A stretch of DNA of 64,000 nucleotides. It comes from an uncultured Chlorobiaceae bacterium. GTDB lineage: Bacteria > Bacteroidota > Chlorobiia > Chlorobiales > Chlorobiaceae. Positions 18,439 to 28,253 of the stretch are shown here, in pieces. Made by a program: the position numbers and the translations under genes. The notes beneath the pieces are model-generated. The model saw only the letters and a list, made by a program, of their open reading frames with translations. It searched no databases and was not told the origin of the DNA. The stretch spans positions 19,643-83,642 of the forward strand of contig CAIJVD010000010.1 in assembly GCA_903824045.1 (NCBI GenBank). Direction: 5' to 3'. Each line of letters begins with the position of its first letter. Within the stretch, counting starts at the first letter, position 1.

Positions 18439-20166
18439 TTAGCTCTGAGAATTTGGCGTCTGGGGCTGCTGTGGTTGCTGTGCGGCAGGTGGTGACTGCA
18501 GGGCCTCAAGCACCTCCCTGCAAGTGCCGAACCGCTGGACCTGCCCGTCAACAAGCACCAGCATGTGCTCAATGGCCGCAAGAATATTGAGCCGGTGCGT
18601 AATGACAATTACCGTCGTACCCTGCGCCCTCAGCTGCTTTACGGCATCGGTCAGCGCGCAGTCACCCGCCTCATCAAGACTGGCGTTTGGTTCATCAAGC
18701 ACGACGAATTTCGGTCTTCCGTAAACCGCCCGTGCAAGAGCGACCCGCTGCCGCTCACCACCGGAAAGGAAGGAACCATCTTCGCCGATCTGGGTATCAA
18801 GCCCTTCAGAGAGCCCTGCGATAAAACCTGAAAGTCCCACCAGCCGGCATGCTTCCATAAGCTCTGCCTCGTCGCGTTCACCAAAACGGGCTATATTTTC
18901 GGCGATAGTGCCCTCGAACAGCTCAACCGTCTGAGGAAGATAGCCGACATAGCGGCCAAGCTCCTCTTTATCCCACTGATAGATGTCGTTGCCGTCGAGA
19001 CGCACCTTCCCCTGCATAGCCGGCCAGATGCCGACCAGAAGGCGGGCAAGGGTCGTCTTGCCCGATGCTGAGGGGCCGACAATGGCAAGCGACCCGCCGG
19101 CCGCAACCCTGAAGTTTAGCCCTTTTAAAATCTGTATCGGACTCCTCGGAGCTCCGGCAATGACCCCCTCAACCGAAAGAAACCCTGTCGGAGCGGGCAG
19201 GGGCATCTTTTTCTCAGGAAGCGGAAACTCCTTGAGGAGCACCTCCAGACGACCGAACGAGTCTATCGCGCCCTCGACCTGACGCCAGTTCCCGATAATC
19301 TGAACAAGCGGGGCAAGTACCTTGCCGCCGAGGATGGAACCGACAATCATGCCTGAACCGTGCAGCTCCCCTTTCAATGTCAGCCAGCAGCCGACACCGA
19401 GCAAGAGTGAACTGAGCAGGCTTTGCACAAGCTTGGAGAGCGCAGAGTTGGTGCCCGCATGATCTGATGCCTCAGCCTGAGCATTCAGAAACTCCTCCTG
19501 ACGTGCCATCCAGCGCTTGTGGATGGCGCCGAGCATCCCCATCGACTCAATCACCTGTGCGTTGCGGATCACTCCGTCAGCATAGGCCTGGGCATTGAGG
19601 GCGGTACGGTTGGCAAGCAGCAGCGGTTCTCGTATGCGGCGTTCATTGATGAAGCCAATGGCAAACTGAACAAGCGCACCGGCAACGGCAAACCACCCCA
19701 GCAAGGGATTCATCAAAAAAAGAAGCACCATCACAAGCAGCGCAAGGGGGGTATCGAGCAGTGCCAGAAAGGCCTGGGATGGCAAAAATTCGCGAAGGTT
19801 TTTGAGGTCGCGCAGCGATTGAGCCCCGGCTGCCGGGATGTTCATAAGCCGTGCAGCAAAAACCGCACTGAGTACCCTGTCGCCAATAGCCCTGTCGAGC
19901 TCAATCGAGGCATCATGCATCACCTGACGGCGCACCCACTCAAGCGCTTCGAGCACCATATAGGCGCCGACAACGAGTATCGTCAGCATCAGAAGCGTCT
20001 TATGGCTCTCGCTGTTGACCACCCTGTCGTAAACCTGCATCATGTAGACGCTGGGTGAAAGCACAAGCACATTGACGAAAACGCTAAAAAAAAGCGCCTG
20101 ATTAACCGAGGGAATCAGGGCGAAAACGGCCTTGCGCAGGGGCGACCTCTCTATTGCCCTCTTCAT
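18439..20166 (-). CDS. Type I secretion ABC exporter (permease-ATPase), first copy
   Basis: Fused permease-ATPase of 575 residues from the ATG at 20166, where the conserved N-terminal membrane domain begins. The open frame runs further to 20289, but that part is Arg/Pro-rich and not typical. The ATPase has Walker [10 protein letters not shown], signature [14 protein letters not shown], Walker [13 protein letters not shown] and switch His VIVITHR, all intact. The C-terminus ends in a Gln/Pro-rich tail. It is the first gene of the five-gene export operon and follows a promoter-like site with a palindrome at 20345-20373. Confidence 0.9.
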   Translation of the reverse strand: MKRAIERSPLRKAVFALIPSVNQALFFSVFVNVLVLSPSVYMMQVYDRVVNSESHKTLLMLTILVVGAYMVLEALEWVRRQVMHDASIELDRAIGDRVLSAVFAARLMNIPAAGAQSLRDLKNLREFLPSQAFLALLDTPLALLVMVLLFLMNPLLGWFAVAGALVQFAIGFINERRIREPLLLANRTALNAQAYADGVIRNAQVIESMGMLGAIHKRWMARQEEFLNAQAEASDHAGTNSALSKLVQSLLSSLLLGVGCWLTLKGELHGSGMIVGSILGGKVLAPLVQIIGNWRQVEGAIDSFGRLEVLLKEFPLPEKKMPLPAPTGFLSVEGVIAGAPRSPIQILKGLNFRVAAGGSLAIVGPSASGKTTLARLLVGIWPAMQGKVRLDGNDIYQWDKEELGRYVGYLPQTVELFEGTIAENIARFGERDEAELMEACRLVGLSGFIAGLSEGLDTQIGEDGSFLSGGERQRVALARAVYGRPKFVVLDEPNASLDEAGDCALTDAVKQLRAQGTTVIVITHRLNILAAIEHMLVLVDGQVQRFGTCREVLEALQSPPAAQQPQQPQTPNSQS

Positions 20167-20344
20167 GACAGGAAGAAAAAAACGTGGTAATGGCTTATCT
20201 GCTTCATCACGATACCGGGGCTTAGGGGATTTATCCTGAAGATAGTATTGCAACCGAACTGAGCGCACACACACTACGCTCGGCAACAAATAACGGCTGG
20301 AGTACAGAAATACTTTGGCGCTCTGAAATGCAACAGGTTAGTTG

Positions 20345-20373
20345 AATGTAATATGGGATAATTATCCATGCAA
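20345..20373 (-). promoter_or_regulatory. Promoter with palindromic operator upstream of the secretion operon
   Basis: On the minus strand TTGCAT (20373-20368), a 17-base spacer and TACATT (20350-20345). The spacer contains the perfect 12-base palindrome GGATAATTATCC (20356-20367). The ABC gene starts about 180 bases downstream. A palindrome between the two hexamers is a typical repressor-binding position. Confidence 0.45.
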
Positions 20374-20457
20374 ATTATTGTTAGCCGCAGTAGTTCCGCT
20401 ATTTTCGAAAACACCCCGCCAAAATCTGCCATAAATAAGCTTCACTCGGATGGGCGC

Positions 20458-21690
20458 TCAACCGGCAAGCGACTCCGCCCATGCAAGCTGCCGGGGCAAG
20501 CAGACGCTCTGCAGGTCGTAGGCCTGCCGGGCAAAGGCTCGCGCGTTTGCACCAAGACGGGCTCTTTCGGCAGGGTCGTCAAGGAGTGAGCAGGCCTCTT
20601 CCACAAGCCCCCTGATATCGAAAAAATCCACAAGTCGGCCGGTTTCATGGTGACGGATTGCTTCTTTGAGCGGCGGGGTGTCGCTGCCGAGAACAGTACA
20701 CCCGGCACTCATCGCTTCAAGGAGGCTCCATGAAAGCACAAAGGGGTAGGTCAGGTAGATATGGAGTGTGGAGAGCTGCAGAAGAGCGATAAAATGCTGG
20801 TAGGGAACCGTTCCAAGGAAGTGCACTCTTCCCCACGCTTCATCGCTGATTTCAGCTCGAACCTCGGAAATGAAAATCTCTTTCCACGTCCGCCCCTTTG
20901 CCGGCCTTGCTCCGTAACTGACGCCGTCGCCGCCGAGAATCAGCACCCGCGCCTTTGGCCGCCGTTTCAACAGCTCCGGAAGAGCCCGCATGAAAATGTG
21001 ATAGCCGCGATAGGGCTCAAGGTTCCGGTTGACAAAGGTGATGACCTCGTCCTCCCTCGAAAGGGTGAACGTGCCGTTGAGGGTCAGCGTGACCGACGGG
21101 TTCGGGACGATGGAGAGGGTGTCGATACCATCATGTACCACCGAAATCCGGGAGCGAAACGGTTCGGGAAAGGTACCGGCCTGCCAGATGGTAGGCGAAA
21201 TTCCCGCATCGGCACCTTCAAAGTGCAGCCGGGTATTGAGGTTTTTCAGCCGCAAACGACAGGCCTCACCATCGTCAAGGGAGGGGAACTCCGGGTCAAA
21301 ACCGACATCCGCGCCTTCCGGGCGATAGAAGAACTCGCAGTAAATCCCCATCTTCGCCCCTGGCCAGACATCTTTCAGAAAGAGACTTTCTCCCCATCCG
21401 GGGTGGGCAATGATGAGGTCGGGAGTGAAGCCCGCTCTCTTCATGTTGCAGGCCGCACGAAAACAGGCCTCACCGCGAATCGTCTTGCTCTCGAAATCTT
21501 TCACCCATGGATGCACATCAGCCGAAGAGCTCCGGGATGCCGAATAGGGCACAATCTTCACGCCGTTCCACTCCCGTGCAGGCATGTTGCGCAGGGTAAG
21601 GGCAACCACCTCATGCCCCCGTTTAGCGAGAGCAGGAGCAAGAAACTTGAACTGCCCCGGAAAATTCTGATGGATAAAAAGAATACGCAT
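20458..21690 (-). CDS. Group 4 glycosyltransferase (GT-B)
   Basis: Cytosolic or membrane-associated GT-B glycosyltransferase of 410 residues. It starts with MRILFIHQNFPGQFKFLAPALAKRGHE, a typical N-terminal Rossmann domain. The C-terminal nucleotide-sugar domain has NLEPYRGYHIFMRALPELL, VLILGGDG and the acidic PFVLSWSLLEAMSAGC region corresponding to the E-x7-E motif. Acceptor and donor are unknown. It is the last gene of the operon after the CBS protein (24-base gap). The association with polyphosphate kinase is of unclear meaning. Confidence 0.87.
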   Translation of the reverse strand: MRILFIHQNFPGQFKFLAPALAKRGHEVVALTLRNMPAREWNGVKIVPYSASRSSSADVHPWVKDFESKTIRGEACFRAACNMKRAGFTPDLIIAHPGWGESLFLKDVWPGAKMGIYCEFFYRPEGADVGFDPEFPSLDDGEACRLRLKNLNTRLHFEGADAGISPTIWQAGTFPEPFRSRISVVHDGIDTLSIVPNPSVTLTLNGTFTLSREDEVITFVNRNLEPYRGYHIFMRALPELLKRRPKARVLILGGDGVSYGARPAKGRTWKEIFISEVRAEISDEAWGRVHFLGTVPYQHFIALLQLSTLHIYLTYPFVLSWSLLEAMSAGCTVLGSDTPPLKEAIRHHETGRLVDFFDIRGLVEEACSLLDDPAERARLGANARAFARQAYDLQSVCLPRQLAWAESLAG

Positions 21691-21714
21691 GCCGTGAGTC
21701 TTTATTGCGGGAAC

Positions 21715-22404
21715 CTACATATCCATAAGCCGGATAAATTCGAGAGCTCGCTCGCGGAGGTCATCTTCGCCTTCGCTGGAGAAGGGCGAAGAGTAGCGGA
21801 TGGAGTAGCCGTATTTCTCCATGTTTTTCACCAGCCGGAAGGGATCGTGCGTCTGGATACGGAAGGTCTCGACAGCACCTGTGCCGCCTGAAGGCATGGG
21901 TGTAAGACCGAAGCTCAGCACGGTCGCGTCGTTTTTCTCGAAGGCAGCAATCACCTCGGAAAGCTTCAGGCCGAAAGATGGCACATCGATTTCAATGGTC
22001 ATTCCCTCGTCGCCGAGATGAAATACCTCGGCGATACTCTCGGAAAGCATCGACTTCCTGACAACCCCGGCATACCGGCCGCTGTCATCGACCACAGGGA
22101 TGAACGAGCCGGGAAAGGAGCGCATCCGCCTGAAAATATCGAAGGTGTGCTCATGTAGCCCTATCTTTTCGGGCATTTCGAGCCGCAGGTCCTTCAGGCG
22201 AAGCTCCCTCTTTGCGTTCGGCGGTTCCTCCATGAGCAGGTCGAACGGGGTCACCATCGCCCTGAGCTCACCGTCGCGAACGACCGGCGCACAGGAGAGA
22301 CGCCCCTCTTGCATGCGGGCAAGAGCATCCTTGATGGAGAGCGTATCCTGAAAAACAGGATAGGAGGCATCAAGGCACTGATCTATGCATTCGCTTAGCA
22401 GCAT
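21715..22404 (-). CDS. CBS-domain protein with C-terminal ACT-like region
   Basis: A 229-residue protein with two CBS repeats at about residues 1-60 and 75-130 (DALARMQEGRLSCAPVV, then SFIPVVDDSGRYAGVV). A possible ACT-like ligand-binding domain follows (about 135-210). CBS pairs usually bind adenosine nucleotides and regulate a partner enzyme. The gene overlaps the end of rpiB by 10 bases, so it may act on a product of the same operon, for example RpiB or polyphosphate kinase. That link is inference from position only. Confidence 0.82.
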   Translation of the reverse strand: MLLSECIDQCLDASYPVFQDTLSIKDALARMQEGRLSCAPVVRDGELRAMVTPFDLLMEEPPNAKRELRLKDLRLEMPEKIGLHEHTFDIFRRMRSFPGSFIPVVDDSGRYAGVVRKSMLSESIAEVFHLGDEGMTIEIDVPSFGLKLSEVIAAFEKNDATVLSFGLTPMPSGGTGAVETFRIQTHDPFRLVKNMEKYGYSIRYSSPFSSEGEDDLRERALEFIRLMDM

Positions 22405-22829
22405 GGCTCTATCTTCTCTACCCGCCGTTCGTGCCGTCCGCCTTCGAAATCGGCAGCAAACCAGTTGTGCAGGCTCTTCTTAATGGTCTCGGTATCGGCA
22501 AAGCGAGCCGAGAGGCAGATGACATTGGCGTTGTTGTGCTGACGGGCAAGTGTGGCAAATTCAGGGTTACAGGCAAGCGCTGCGCGGATGCCGTGCACCT
22601 TGTTGGCTGCAATCGAGACCCCGATACCGGTACCGCAGAGAAGAACCCCCTGGTCGTACTGCCCTGCCGCCACTGCCTCGCCAACTTTTCTGGCATAATC
22701 AGGATAGTCTACAGACTCTTCAGAGTAGGGACCCATATCGGTAAACTCATGGCCATGCTGCTCAAGCCAGGCAAGAACGCTCTTCTTGGCTTCGAAACCT
22801 GCATGATCGCTGGCAACTGCAATTTTCAT
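22395..22829 (-). CDS. rpiB: Ribose-5-phosphate isomerase B
   Basis: Interconverts ribose 5-phosphate and ribulose 5-phosphate in the pentose phosphate and Calvin-type pathways. The 144-residue product is normal for RpiB/LacAB. It has the N-terminal [10 protein letters not shown], the catalytic Cys loop [15 protein letters not shown] and the substrate-binding [22 protein letters not shown]. Its ATG overlaps the ppk stop (ATGA, 22826-22829), and its 3' end overlaps the CBS gene. Confidence 0.96.
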   Translation of the reverse strand: MKIAVASDHAGFEAKKSVLAWLEQHGHEFTDMGPYSEESVDYPDYARKVGEAVAAGQYDQGVLLCGTGIGVSIAANKVHGIRAALACNPEFATLARQHNNANVICLSARFADTETIKKSLHNWFAADFEGGRHERRVEKIEPCC

Positions 22830-24967
22830 AATTCGTGCGCTTTAAATTTTGATAGTGTTTTTTTCTGTGCGGCTCGTGATAAAAACAGTGCCTGGCTGCT
22901 GATGGCAGGCGCTTCATTCTCAATTTTCGAGTAGGTCCCGTCAGGGTTCATACTCCATGCCTTGCAGTTGTCGTTCATCATGATGTCGAGTTCCGACTTG
23001 ACCGAATGGATGCAGCTTTTGTCGAAAACCGGAAAGAGCGTCTCGACTCGATGATCGAGGTTTCGCGGCATGATGTCGGCACTTCCGAGATAGAGCTCAG
23101 GCTTTCCTCCGTTATGAAAGTAGTATGCCCTGCTGTGTTCGAGGAAGCGACCGATGATGCTGATGACACGGATATTTTCGCTGATACCTGCAATAGCGGG
23201 CTTCAGGCAGCAGATCCCCCTGACGATCAAATCGATCCGCACCCCCTCACAGGAGGCCTGATAGAGTGAACGGATAATTTGCGCATCCACCAGGGCGTTC
23301 ATTTTCAGTATGATATGACCGCACCCTGATTTGCGGCTCCACTCGATTTCGCGCTCGATCATCTCGATCAGCCTTTTTCGGGTGTTGATCGGCGAAACAA
23401 TCAGTTTTTTATATGCAGTATGCCGGGAGTAGCCGGTCAGGGCGTTAAAAAGCTCGGCCACATCATTGGCGAGCTTTTCGTTGATGGTAAAGAGGCTGTA
23501 ATCGGTATAGATCTTGCCCGTTGCCGGGTTGTAGTTGCCAGTGCCGAGATGCAGGTATCGCTGCAGTTTCTTCTGCTCGCGACGCACAATCATGGTAAGC
23601 TTGGCGTGGGTCTTGAGACCGGGAAGGCCGTAGATCACATGCGCTCCGACATCCTCAAGTGAACGTGCCCAGACAATGTTGTTCTCTTCGTCAAATCTCG
23701 CCTTGAGCTCCACCAGCACGGCAACCTGCTTGCCCGCTTCGGCGGCCCTGATCAGCGACTTGACGATCGGCGAGTTGCTGCCAACCCGGTAGAGTGTCTG
23801 CTTGATGGAGAGCACATCCGGATCGGTCGCGGCGCGATCGATAAAATCGACGACCGGCTGAAAGGAGTCGTAGGGGTGGTGAAGCAGCTGATCTCTCTTG
23901 CGGATGGCAGCAAAGATGTCGGGGCCGAACTCATCCTCAATCGGGCTGGCAGGCACGAATGTCTCGTCCTTAAGGTCGGGACGCTCAATCTTCATGAGGT
24001 CAATCAGCGCACTGAGGCCAAGCACTCCCCCATCTATCTCATAGACGCTCCGCCATGAAACCTCGAGGTTTTTCATGAGCAGCTTTCTCACCGAATCCGG
24101 CATTTCAGGGGTGATGTCGAGCCGAACGACCTTTCCGTACCGCCTTGAGAGTATCCCCTGCTCGATGGTTTCGAGCAGGTCGCCGGCCTCATCCTCTTCA
24201 ATCTCGATGTCAGCGTCACGAATGAGCCTGAAAAGATGGGATTTGAGGATCCGCATCCGGGGAAACAACTCCCCTAGATTATTTTCGATGAGATCTTCAA
24301 GCCAGATGAAGCGTAAAACACTGCCACTCTCCTCGAAGCCCTCGATATCGTTCAGTCGTATCATTCGGGGAAGAACACTGGGAACCTTGACCCTGGCAAA
24401 TTTCAAAACGCCGTGCTCCTCATCCTCCAGCTCAATGGCAAGGTTCAGCGAAAGATTGGACATGAAGGGAAAGGGGTGGCCGGTATCGAATGCCAGCGGG
24501 GTCAGCACCGGATAGATCTCCCTGCGGAAATAGGTGCGGAGAGCATCCTGCCGGGATGCATCAAGCGCAGCAAACCGGAGAAACTCGATTCCCTCACGCT
24601 GCAGGGCTGGCAGCAGGTCATTATAGAAGCAGTCGTTTCTCTCGGTGAGCTGCCGGAGCACCATCTCTCGAATGGTATCGAGCTGTTCGACCGGGGTAAA
24701 GCCATCAATTGTCCGCTCCTGAATGCCCGCCTCAAACTGGTCGGCAATGCCGGCAACGCGGATCATGAAATACTCGTCAAGGTTCGAGCTGAAAATCGAT
24801 ATGAACTTCACCCGTTCCAGAAGAGGATGCAGTCCCGCCTGAAGAGCCTCTTCGAGCACCCGCTGATTGAAATAGATCCAGCTCAGCTCGCGGTTGACGT
24901 AGAATTGCGGCTCTATCGGATCCGGATGAGCGAGTTCCCTGCAGCTATGTTCCACCCCTGTCAGCAT
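22826..24967 (-). CDS. ppk: Polyphosphate kinase 1
   Basis: Makes polyphosphate from ATP and can run in reverse. At 713 residues it is full-length: N-terminal domain ([19 protein letters not shown]), head domain, and two catalytic C-terminal domains. The autophosphorylated His lies in [30 protein letters not shown] and ILKMNALVD are further family signatures. It is 12 bases downstream of the formyl-THF cyclo-ligase gene and coupled to rpiB by an ATGA overlap. It likely serves phosphate and energy storage. Confidence 0.96.
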   Translation of the reverse strand: MLTGVEHSCRELAHPDPIEPQFYVNRELSWIYFNQRVLEEALQAGLHPLLERVKFISIFSSNLDEYFMIRVAGIADQFEAGIQERTIDGFTPVEQLDTIREMVLRQLTERNDCFYNDLLPALQREGIEFLRFAALDASRQDALRTYFRREIYPVLTPLAFDTGHPFPFMSNLSLNLAIELEDEEHGVLKFARVKVPSVLPRMIRLNDIEGFEESGSVLRFIWLEDLIENNLGELFPRMRILKSHLFRLIRDADIEIEEDEAGDLLETIEQGILSRRYGKVVRLDITPEMPDSVRKLLMKNLEVSWRSVYEIDGGVLGLSALIDLMKIERPDLKDETFVPASPIEDEFGPDIFAAIRKRDQLLHHPYDSFQPVVDFIDRAATDPDVLSIKQTLYRVGSNSPIVKSLIRAAEAGKQVAVLVELKARFDEENNIVWARSLEDVGAHVIYGLPGLKTHAKLTMIVRREQKKLQRYLHLGTGNYNPATGKIYTDYSLFTINEKLANDVAELFNALTGYSRHTAYKKLIVSPINTRKRLIEMIEREIEWSRKSGCGHIILKMNALVDAQIIRSLYQASCEGVRIDLIVRGICCLKPAIAGISENIRVISIIGRFLEHSRAYYFHNGGKPELYLGSADIMPRNLDHRVETLFPVFDKSCIHSVKSELDIMMNDNCKAWSMNPDGTYSKIENEAPAISSQALFLSRAAQKKTLSKFKAHEL

Positions 24968-24979
24968 AAAAATAGTCTA

Positions 24980-25591
24980 TCAGTTAAATCTCTCGACACC
25001 ATGCTCATGAACGACTGCATCAAGCGGTTGATCCCATGATTCAACCGGAAGCTCCTCAACCCTCTGTACGCTGAAAGCTATCCCGAGACGCACCGGACGC
25101 AATCCGAGCTTTAAGAGACGAAGAAGATACCGGTCATAAAACCCTTTTCCCGAGCCAAGACGGCCTCCCCTTCGATCAAAAGCCAAAAGCGGAAGTACCA
25201 CAATATCAGGCGCCATATCTTCGTCTATCGTTTCGAATTCCGGCTCAGGAACGCCGAACTGGCCTGCGCGGAGCAGATCCCCTGTAGTGAATGACGCCGA
25301 ATAGATCTCTCCCTGGCGGATAACGGGAACCAAGAGCGTTTTACGCATTTCAGAGAGACGCTCAATCAAGGGAAGCGTCGAGAGTTCACTCGATCCCGGA
25401 ATAGGAAGGTAGAGGTGAACCGTGCGGGCCTTCAGCATTTCCGGCAACCCCGCCGCTACTTCCGCTGCGGCATCGCTCATCGCCGCGCGTGCTGCTTCCG
25501 GCAAGCTCCGCCTCTCTTCATGTGCCGCTCGCCTCAGCAGTGATTTAGCATCGGCCCTGGAGGCAACACTCTCAATTTTCATCGCTGGCAT
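24980..25591 (-). CDS. 5-formyltetrahydrofolate cyclo-ligase
   Basis: Converts 5-formyl-THF to 5,10-methenyl-THF with ATP (MTHFS/YgfA family). The 203-residue product has the C-terminal family signature LLAFDRRGGRLGSGKGFYDRYLL and an N-terminal basic helix that binds ATP. PGSSELSTLPLIERL is also typical. It is the first gene of the ppk-rpiB-CBS-glycosyltransferase operon, 12 bases before ppk. The start at 25591 adds a few residues to the usual N-terminus, and Met-4 is an alternative. Confidence 0.92.
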   Translation of the reverse strand: MPAMKIESVASRADAKSLLRRAAHEERRSLPEAARAAMSDAAAEVAAGLPEMLKARTVHLYLPIPGSSELSTLPLIERLSEMRKTLLVPVIRQGEIYSASFTTGDLLRAGQFGVPEPEFETIDEDMAPDIVVLPLLAFDRRGGRLGSGKGFYDRYLLRLLKLGLRPVRLGIAFSVQRVEELPVESWDQPLDAVVHEHGVERFN

Positions 25592-25773
25592 CTCTGGCTG
25601 TAGCGTGAGCTGCGGTTTCTTTTCATCTACTTTTGAACTATTAAACGTAAAATAATAAAATAGAGTTGTTTCCCTTCATGCCGAAACCTTCAGGGAGAGA
25701 AGAGGCGATCTTCCCTTCCTGGCGGGCTTTCAGTCAGGCGATGCATACCAGGACTAAAAAAACACTGCCTACC

Positions 25774-26505
25774 ATGACGAGAGTGATCGACCGAAACACC
25801 ATCAAACCCGGAGCCATCTACTGCGTCGGAAAGAACTATGCGGAACATGCCCTTGAAATGCAGAAAATCGAAGGGGGCATTGCCTCCTCTCCTCAAGCCG
25901 GGGAGGGCGAACCGATCATTTTCCTGAAACCCCCGACAGCACTTGAAACGGAGGGAAGGATCGTCATGCCAGGCATGGATGGCCGTCCGATCTCCTCCAA
26001 CATGCACTATGAGGCTGAAATTGTGCTGCTTGTCGGAAAATCCACCGATGGATGCTCCATTCAGGATGCGCACCGCCATATCCTTGGATTCGGAGCCGGA
26101 CTCGACATGACGCTCCGCGACGAACAGCTGGCTGCAAAAAAGGCGGGCAATCCGTGGCTGAAAAGCAAGGGGTTCCGCAAAAGCGCCCTGATATCGGATT
26201 TTGTCTCGTTTACGCCCCAACAGGCAGAGAGCGACATTCCAAAGGAACTCACCATCTCCCTTGAGCTTAACGGCAAGCTGGTACAGCAGGGCTGCGTTGC
26301 CGAGATGCGACACTCACCAGCAATGCTTATTCATTATTTGTCGTATCTTTACGGATTGCGCCCCGGTGACCTTATCTTTACCGGAACGCCGGCAGGTGTC
26401 GGAAGGGTCGAACCGGGCGACACCTTGAATGTCCGGCTGCTCATGGCAGGCTCAGATGGCGGCGATATGCGTCTACTCGCCCAACTGCAGGCAGAGGCTC
26501 TCTAA
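25774..26505 (+). CDS. Fumarylacetoacetate hydrolase family protein
   Basis: A single-domain FAH-family enzyme, 243 residues from the ATG at 25774. An ATG at 25741 and a TTG at 25666 are further in-frame choices. Family landmarks are IYCVGKNYAEHALEM, the metal-binding HYEAEIVLLVG, LDMTLRDEQ and the C-terminal LIFTGTPAGVGRVEPGD. Members are hydrolases, decarboxylases or isomerases of 2-oxo acids, and some detoxify or decarboxylate oxaloacetate. It is 24 bases ahead of pyrC, so the two probably form an operon. Confidence 0.88.
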   Translation: MTRVIDRNTIKPGAIYCVGKNYAEHALEMQKIEGGIASSPQAGEGEPIIFLKPPTALETEGRIVMPGMDGRPISSNMHYEAEIVLLVGKSTDGCSIQDAHRHILGFGAGLDMTLRDEQLAAKKAGNPWLKSKGFRKSALISDFVSFTPQQAESDIPKELTISLELNGKLVQQGCVAEMRHSPAMLIHYLSYLYGLRPGDLIFTGTPAGVGRVEPGDTLNVRLLMAGSDGGDMRLLAQLQAEAL

Positions 26506-26529
26506 AACCCAAAACACAACAGACAGAGT

Positions 26530-27852
26530 ATGAGCATTATTTTCCAGCATGCACGGCTGCTCAACCCCCTCGAAAATCTCGATCGTGAAGGAACGCTGAG
26601 GGTTGCCGATGACGGGACCATAGAGGCAGTTGCATTCGGCAATGAACCGCTTGCGTCATCCCCTCAGGACCGGGTGGTAGATCTCAGCGGGAAAATCCTT
26701 GCCCCGGGCCTCTTCGATATGCACTGCCACTTCCGGGAGCCGGGGCAGGAGTACAAGGAGACCCTCGAAAGCGGAGCAGCGGCCGCGGCCGCCGGCGGAT
26801 TTACCGGCGTTGCTCTCATGCCGAACACGAAGCCAGCGATTGACAGTCCGCTCGGAGTCGCCTATATCCGCCATCACTCGGCACTGCTTCCGGTCGATCT
26901 CGAAGTCATCGGAGCCATGACTGCCGAAAGCAGAGGGGAGCATCTCGCACCGTTCGGAAAGTTCCGCTCATACGGAGTCACCGCCGTTTCCGATGACGGC
27001 ACCGCAATTCAGAGCAGCCAGATCATGCGCCTGGCCTTCGAATACGCATCGAACTTCGATCTGCTCATCATACAGCACTGCGAAGACAAATCCCTGACCC
27101 AGGGCGCAGTAATGAACGAAGGCCTCTTCTCGGCACAGCTCGGACTGAAAGGAATTCCTGAAGTTGCCGAAGCCATCATGCTCGCCCGCGACCTCCTGCT
27201 CATGCGCTACCTCGAAGAGCATAAACTCCACGACCCGCTCAGAAGGCCCCGCTACCATGTGGCCCATATCAGCACAAAGGAGTCGCTCAATCTTGTCCGC
27301 AAGGCAAAAAAAGAAGGTCTCCAGGTCACCTGCGAGGTAACGCCGCACCATTTCACCCTTTGTGACGAGGACCTTTTCCTTGCGCCGAGCAAGGGAAACT
27401 ACCTCATGAAACCACCGCTCGTCTCAAAGGAGAACCGCGACGCCCTGATTGAGGGCATTGCCGACGGAACGATTGATGCAATAGCGACCGATCATGCACC
27501 TCATGCCTCGCACGAAAAAGAGTGCCCGCCCGATCATGCCTCATTCGGCATTATCGGGCTTGAAACTGCAGTCGGCCTCACCCTCACCGAACTGGTTGAG
27601 AAAAAGGTGATCACCATGGGGCGCGCCATTGAGCTGCTTTCGGTCAATCCGAGGGCCATCATGAATCTGCGGCCGATCCGATTCACCGCAGGAGAGCAGG
27701 CCAACTTCACCCTTATCGACCCGAATGCAGAGTGGACTCTCAGAGCGGAATCGATTCGCTCAAAATCCTCGAACACCCCGTTTCTGAACCGCTCACTGAC
27801 AGGCCGGGCAACAGGTATATTCCACAAGGGAAAGTTTCTCGAAACGAATTGA
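26530..27852 (+). CDS. pyrC: Dihydroorotase
   Basis: Third step of pyrimidine synthesis: carbamoyl-aspartate to dihydroorotate. The 440-residue length fits the class I (type PyrC of Gram-positives and Chlorobi). The metal site appears as DMHCHFREPGQEYKET (about residues 59-74), a further His in VAHIST, and the catalytic Asp region IATDHAPHASHEK. The carboxylated Lys position carries an alternative residue, as in many class I enzymes. It is downstream of the FAH-family gene. No terminator is seen directly after it. Confidence 0.94.
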   Translation: MSIIFQHARLLNPLENLDREGTLRVADDGTIEAVAFGNEPLASSPQDRVVDLSGKILAPGLFDMHCHFREPGQEYKETLESGAAAAAAGGFTGVALMPNTKPAIDSPLGVAYIRHHSALLPVDLEVIGAMTAESRGEHLAPFGKFRSYGVTAVSDDGTAIQSSQIMRLAFEYASNFDLLIIQHCEDKSLTQGAVMNEGLFSAQLGLKGIPEVAEAIMLARDLLLMRYLEEHKLHDPLRRPRYHVAHISTKESLNLVRKAKKEGLQVTCEVTPHHFTLCDEDLFLAPSKGNYLMKPPLVSKENRDALIEGIADGTIDAIATDHAPHASHEKECPPDHASFGIIGLETAVGLTLTELVEKKVITMGRAIELLSVNPRAIMNLRPIRFTAGEQANFTLIDPNAEWTLRAESIRSKSSNTPFLNRSLTGRATGIFHKGKFLETN

Positions 27853-27980
27853 TTTTATTGAAAACTCATGCGACGCAGCTCTTGCTTGACGGTATTTTTT
27901 TTATTACTTTGATGCTCATTTTCAAAGAGAGAGTGCAGCAACAGCACAGCGTCTTAACCAATTGAATTAACGCATTAGTC

Positions 27981-28175
27981 ATGGCAAAGAAACAAACGTT
28001 CGGCGATAAAGGCAAAAAAACAGGTGTCAGTGATTTCAAGATGGCAAAGCTTGTTTTTTCCGTTAAATCAGAAAAGAGCAACGCCTGGAAATTCATCGAA
28101 AAAAACGTCCGGATCCCCAACGGAGAGAATGAACAGCCAATTCTTGCAAAAGCAATCAGCGACTACGCGAAATAA
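27981..28175 (+). CDS. Small basic conserved protein
   Basis: A 64-residue Lys-rich protein starting MAKKQTFGDKGKKTGVSDF, with a C-terminal Ala/Lys helix. There is no signal peptide or membrane segment. Codon use looks like its neighbours and a perfect terminator follows 14 bases after its stop, which supports a real gene. I believe similar proteins occur in other Chlorobi but know no function. Its size and charge would fit a ribosome- or nucleic-acid-associated protein; that is speculation. Confidence 0.8.
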   Translation: MAKKQTFGDKGKKTGVSDFKMAKLVFSVKSEKSNAWKFIEKNVRIPNGENEQPILAKAISDYAK

Positions 28176-28189
28176 GCTCTTTAATCGCC

Positions 28190-28219
28190 GAATCAGGACA
28201 TCTCCGGATGTCCTGATTC
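28190..28219 (+). terminator. Terminator after the 64-residue protein gene
   Basis: Perfect 13-bp stem gaatcaggacatc / gatgtcctgattc with a tccg tetraloop. Followed by C/T-rich sequence and not a pure T tract. Confidence 0.8.
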
Positions 28220-28253
28220 CCCCCTCTCCGATCATTTCTTTCTCCTTTTTTCC

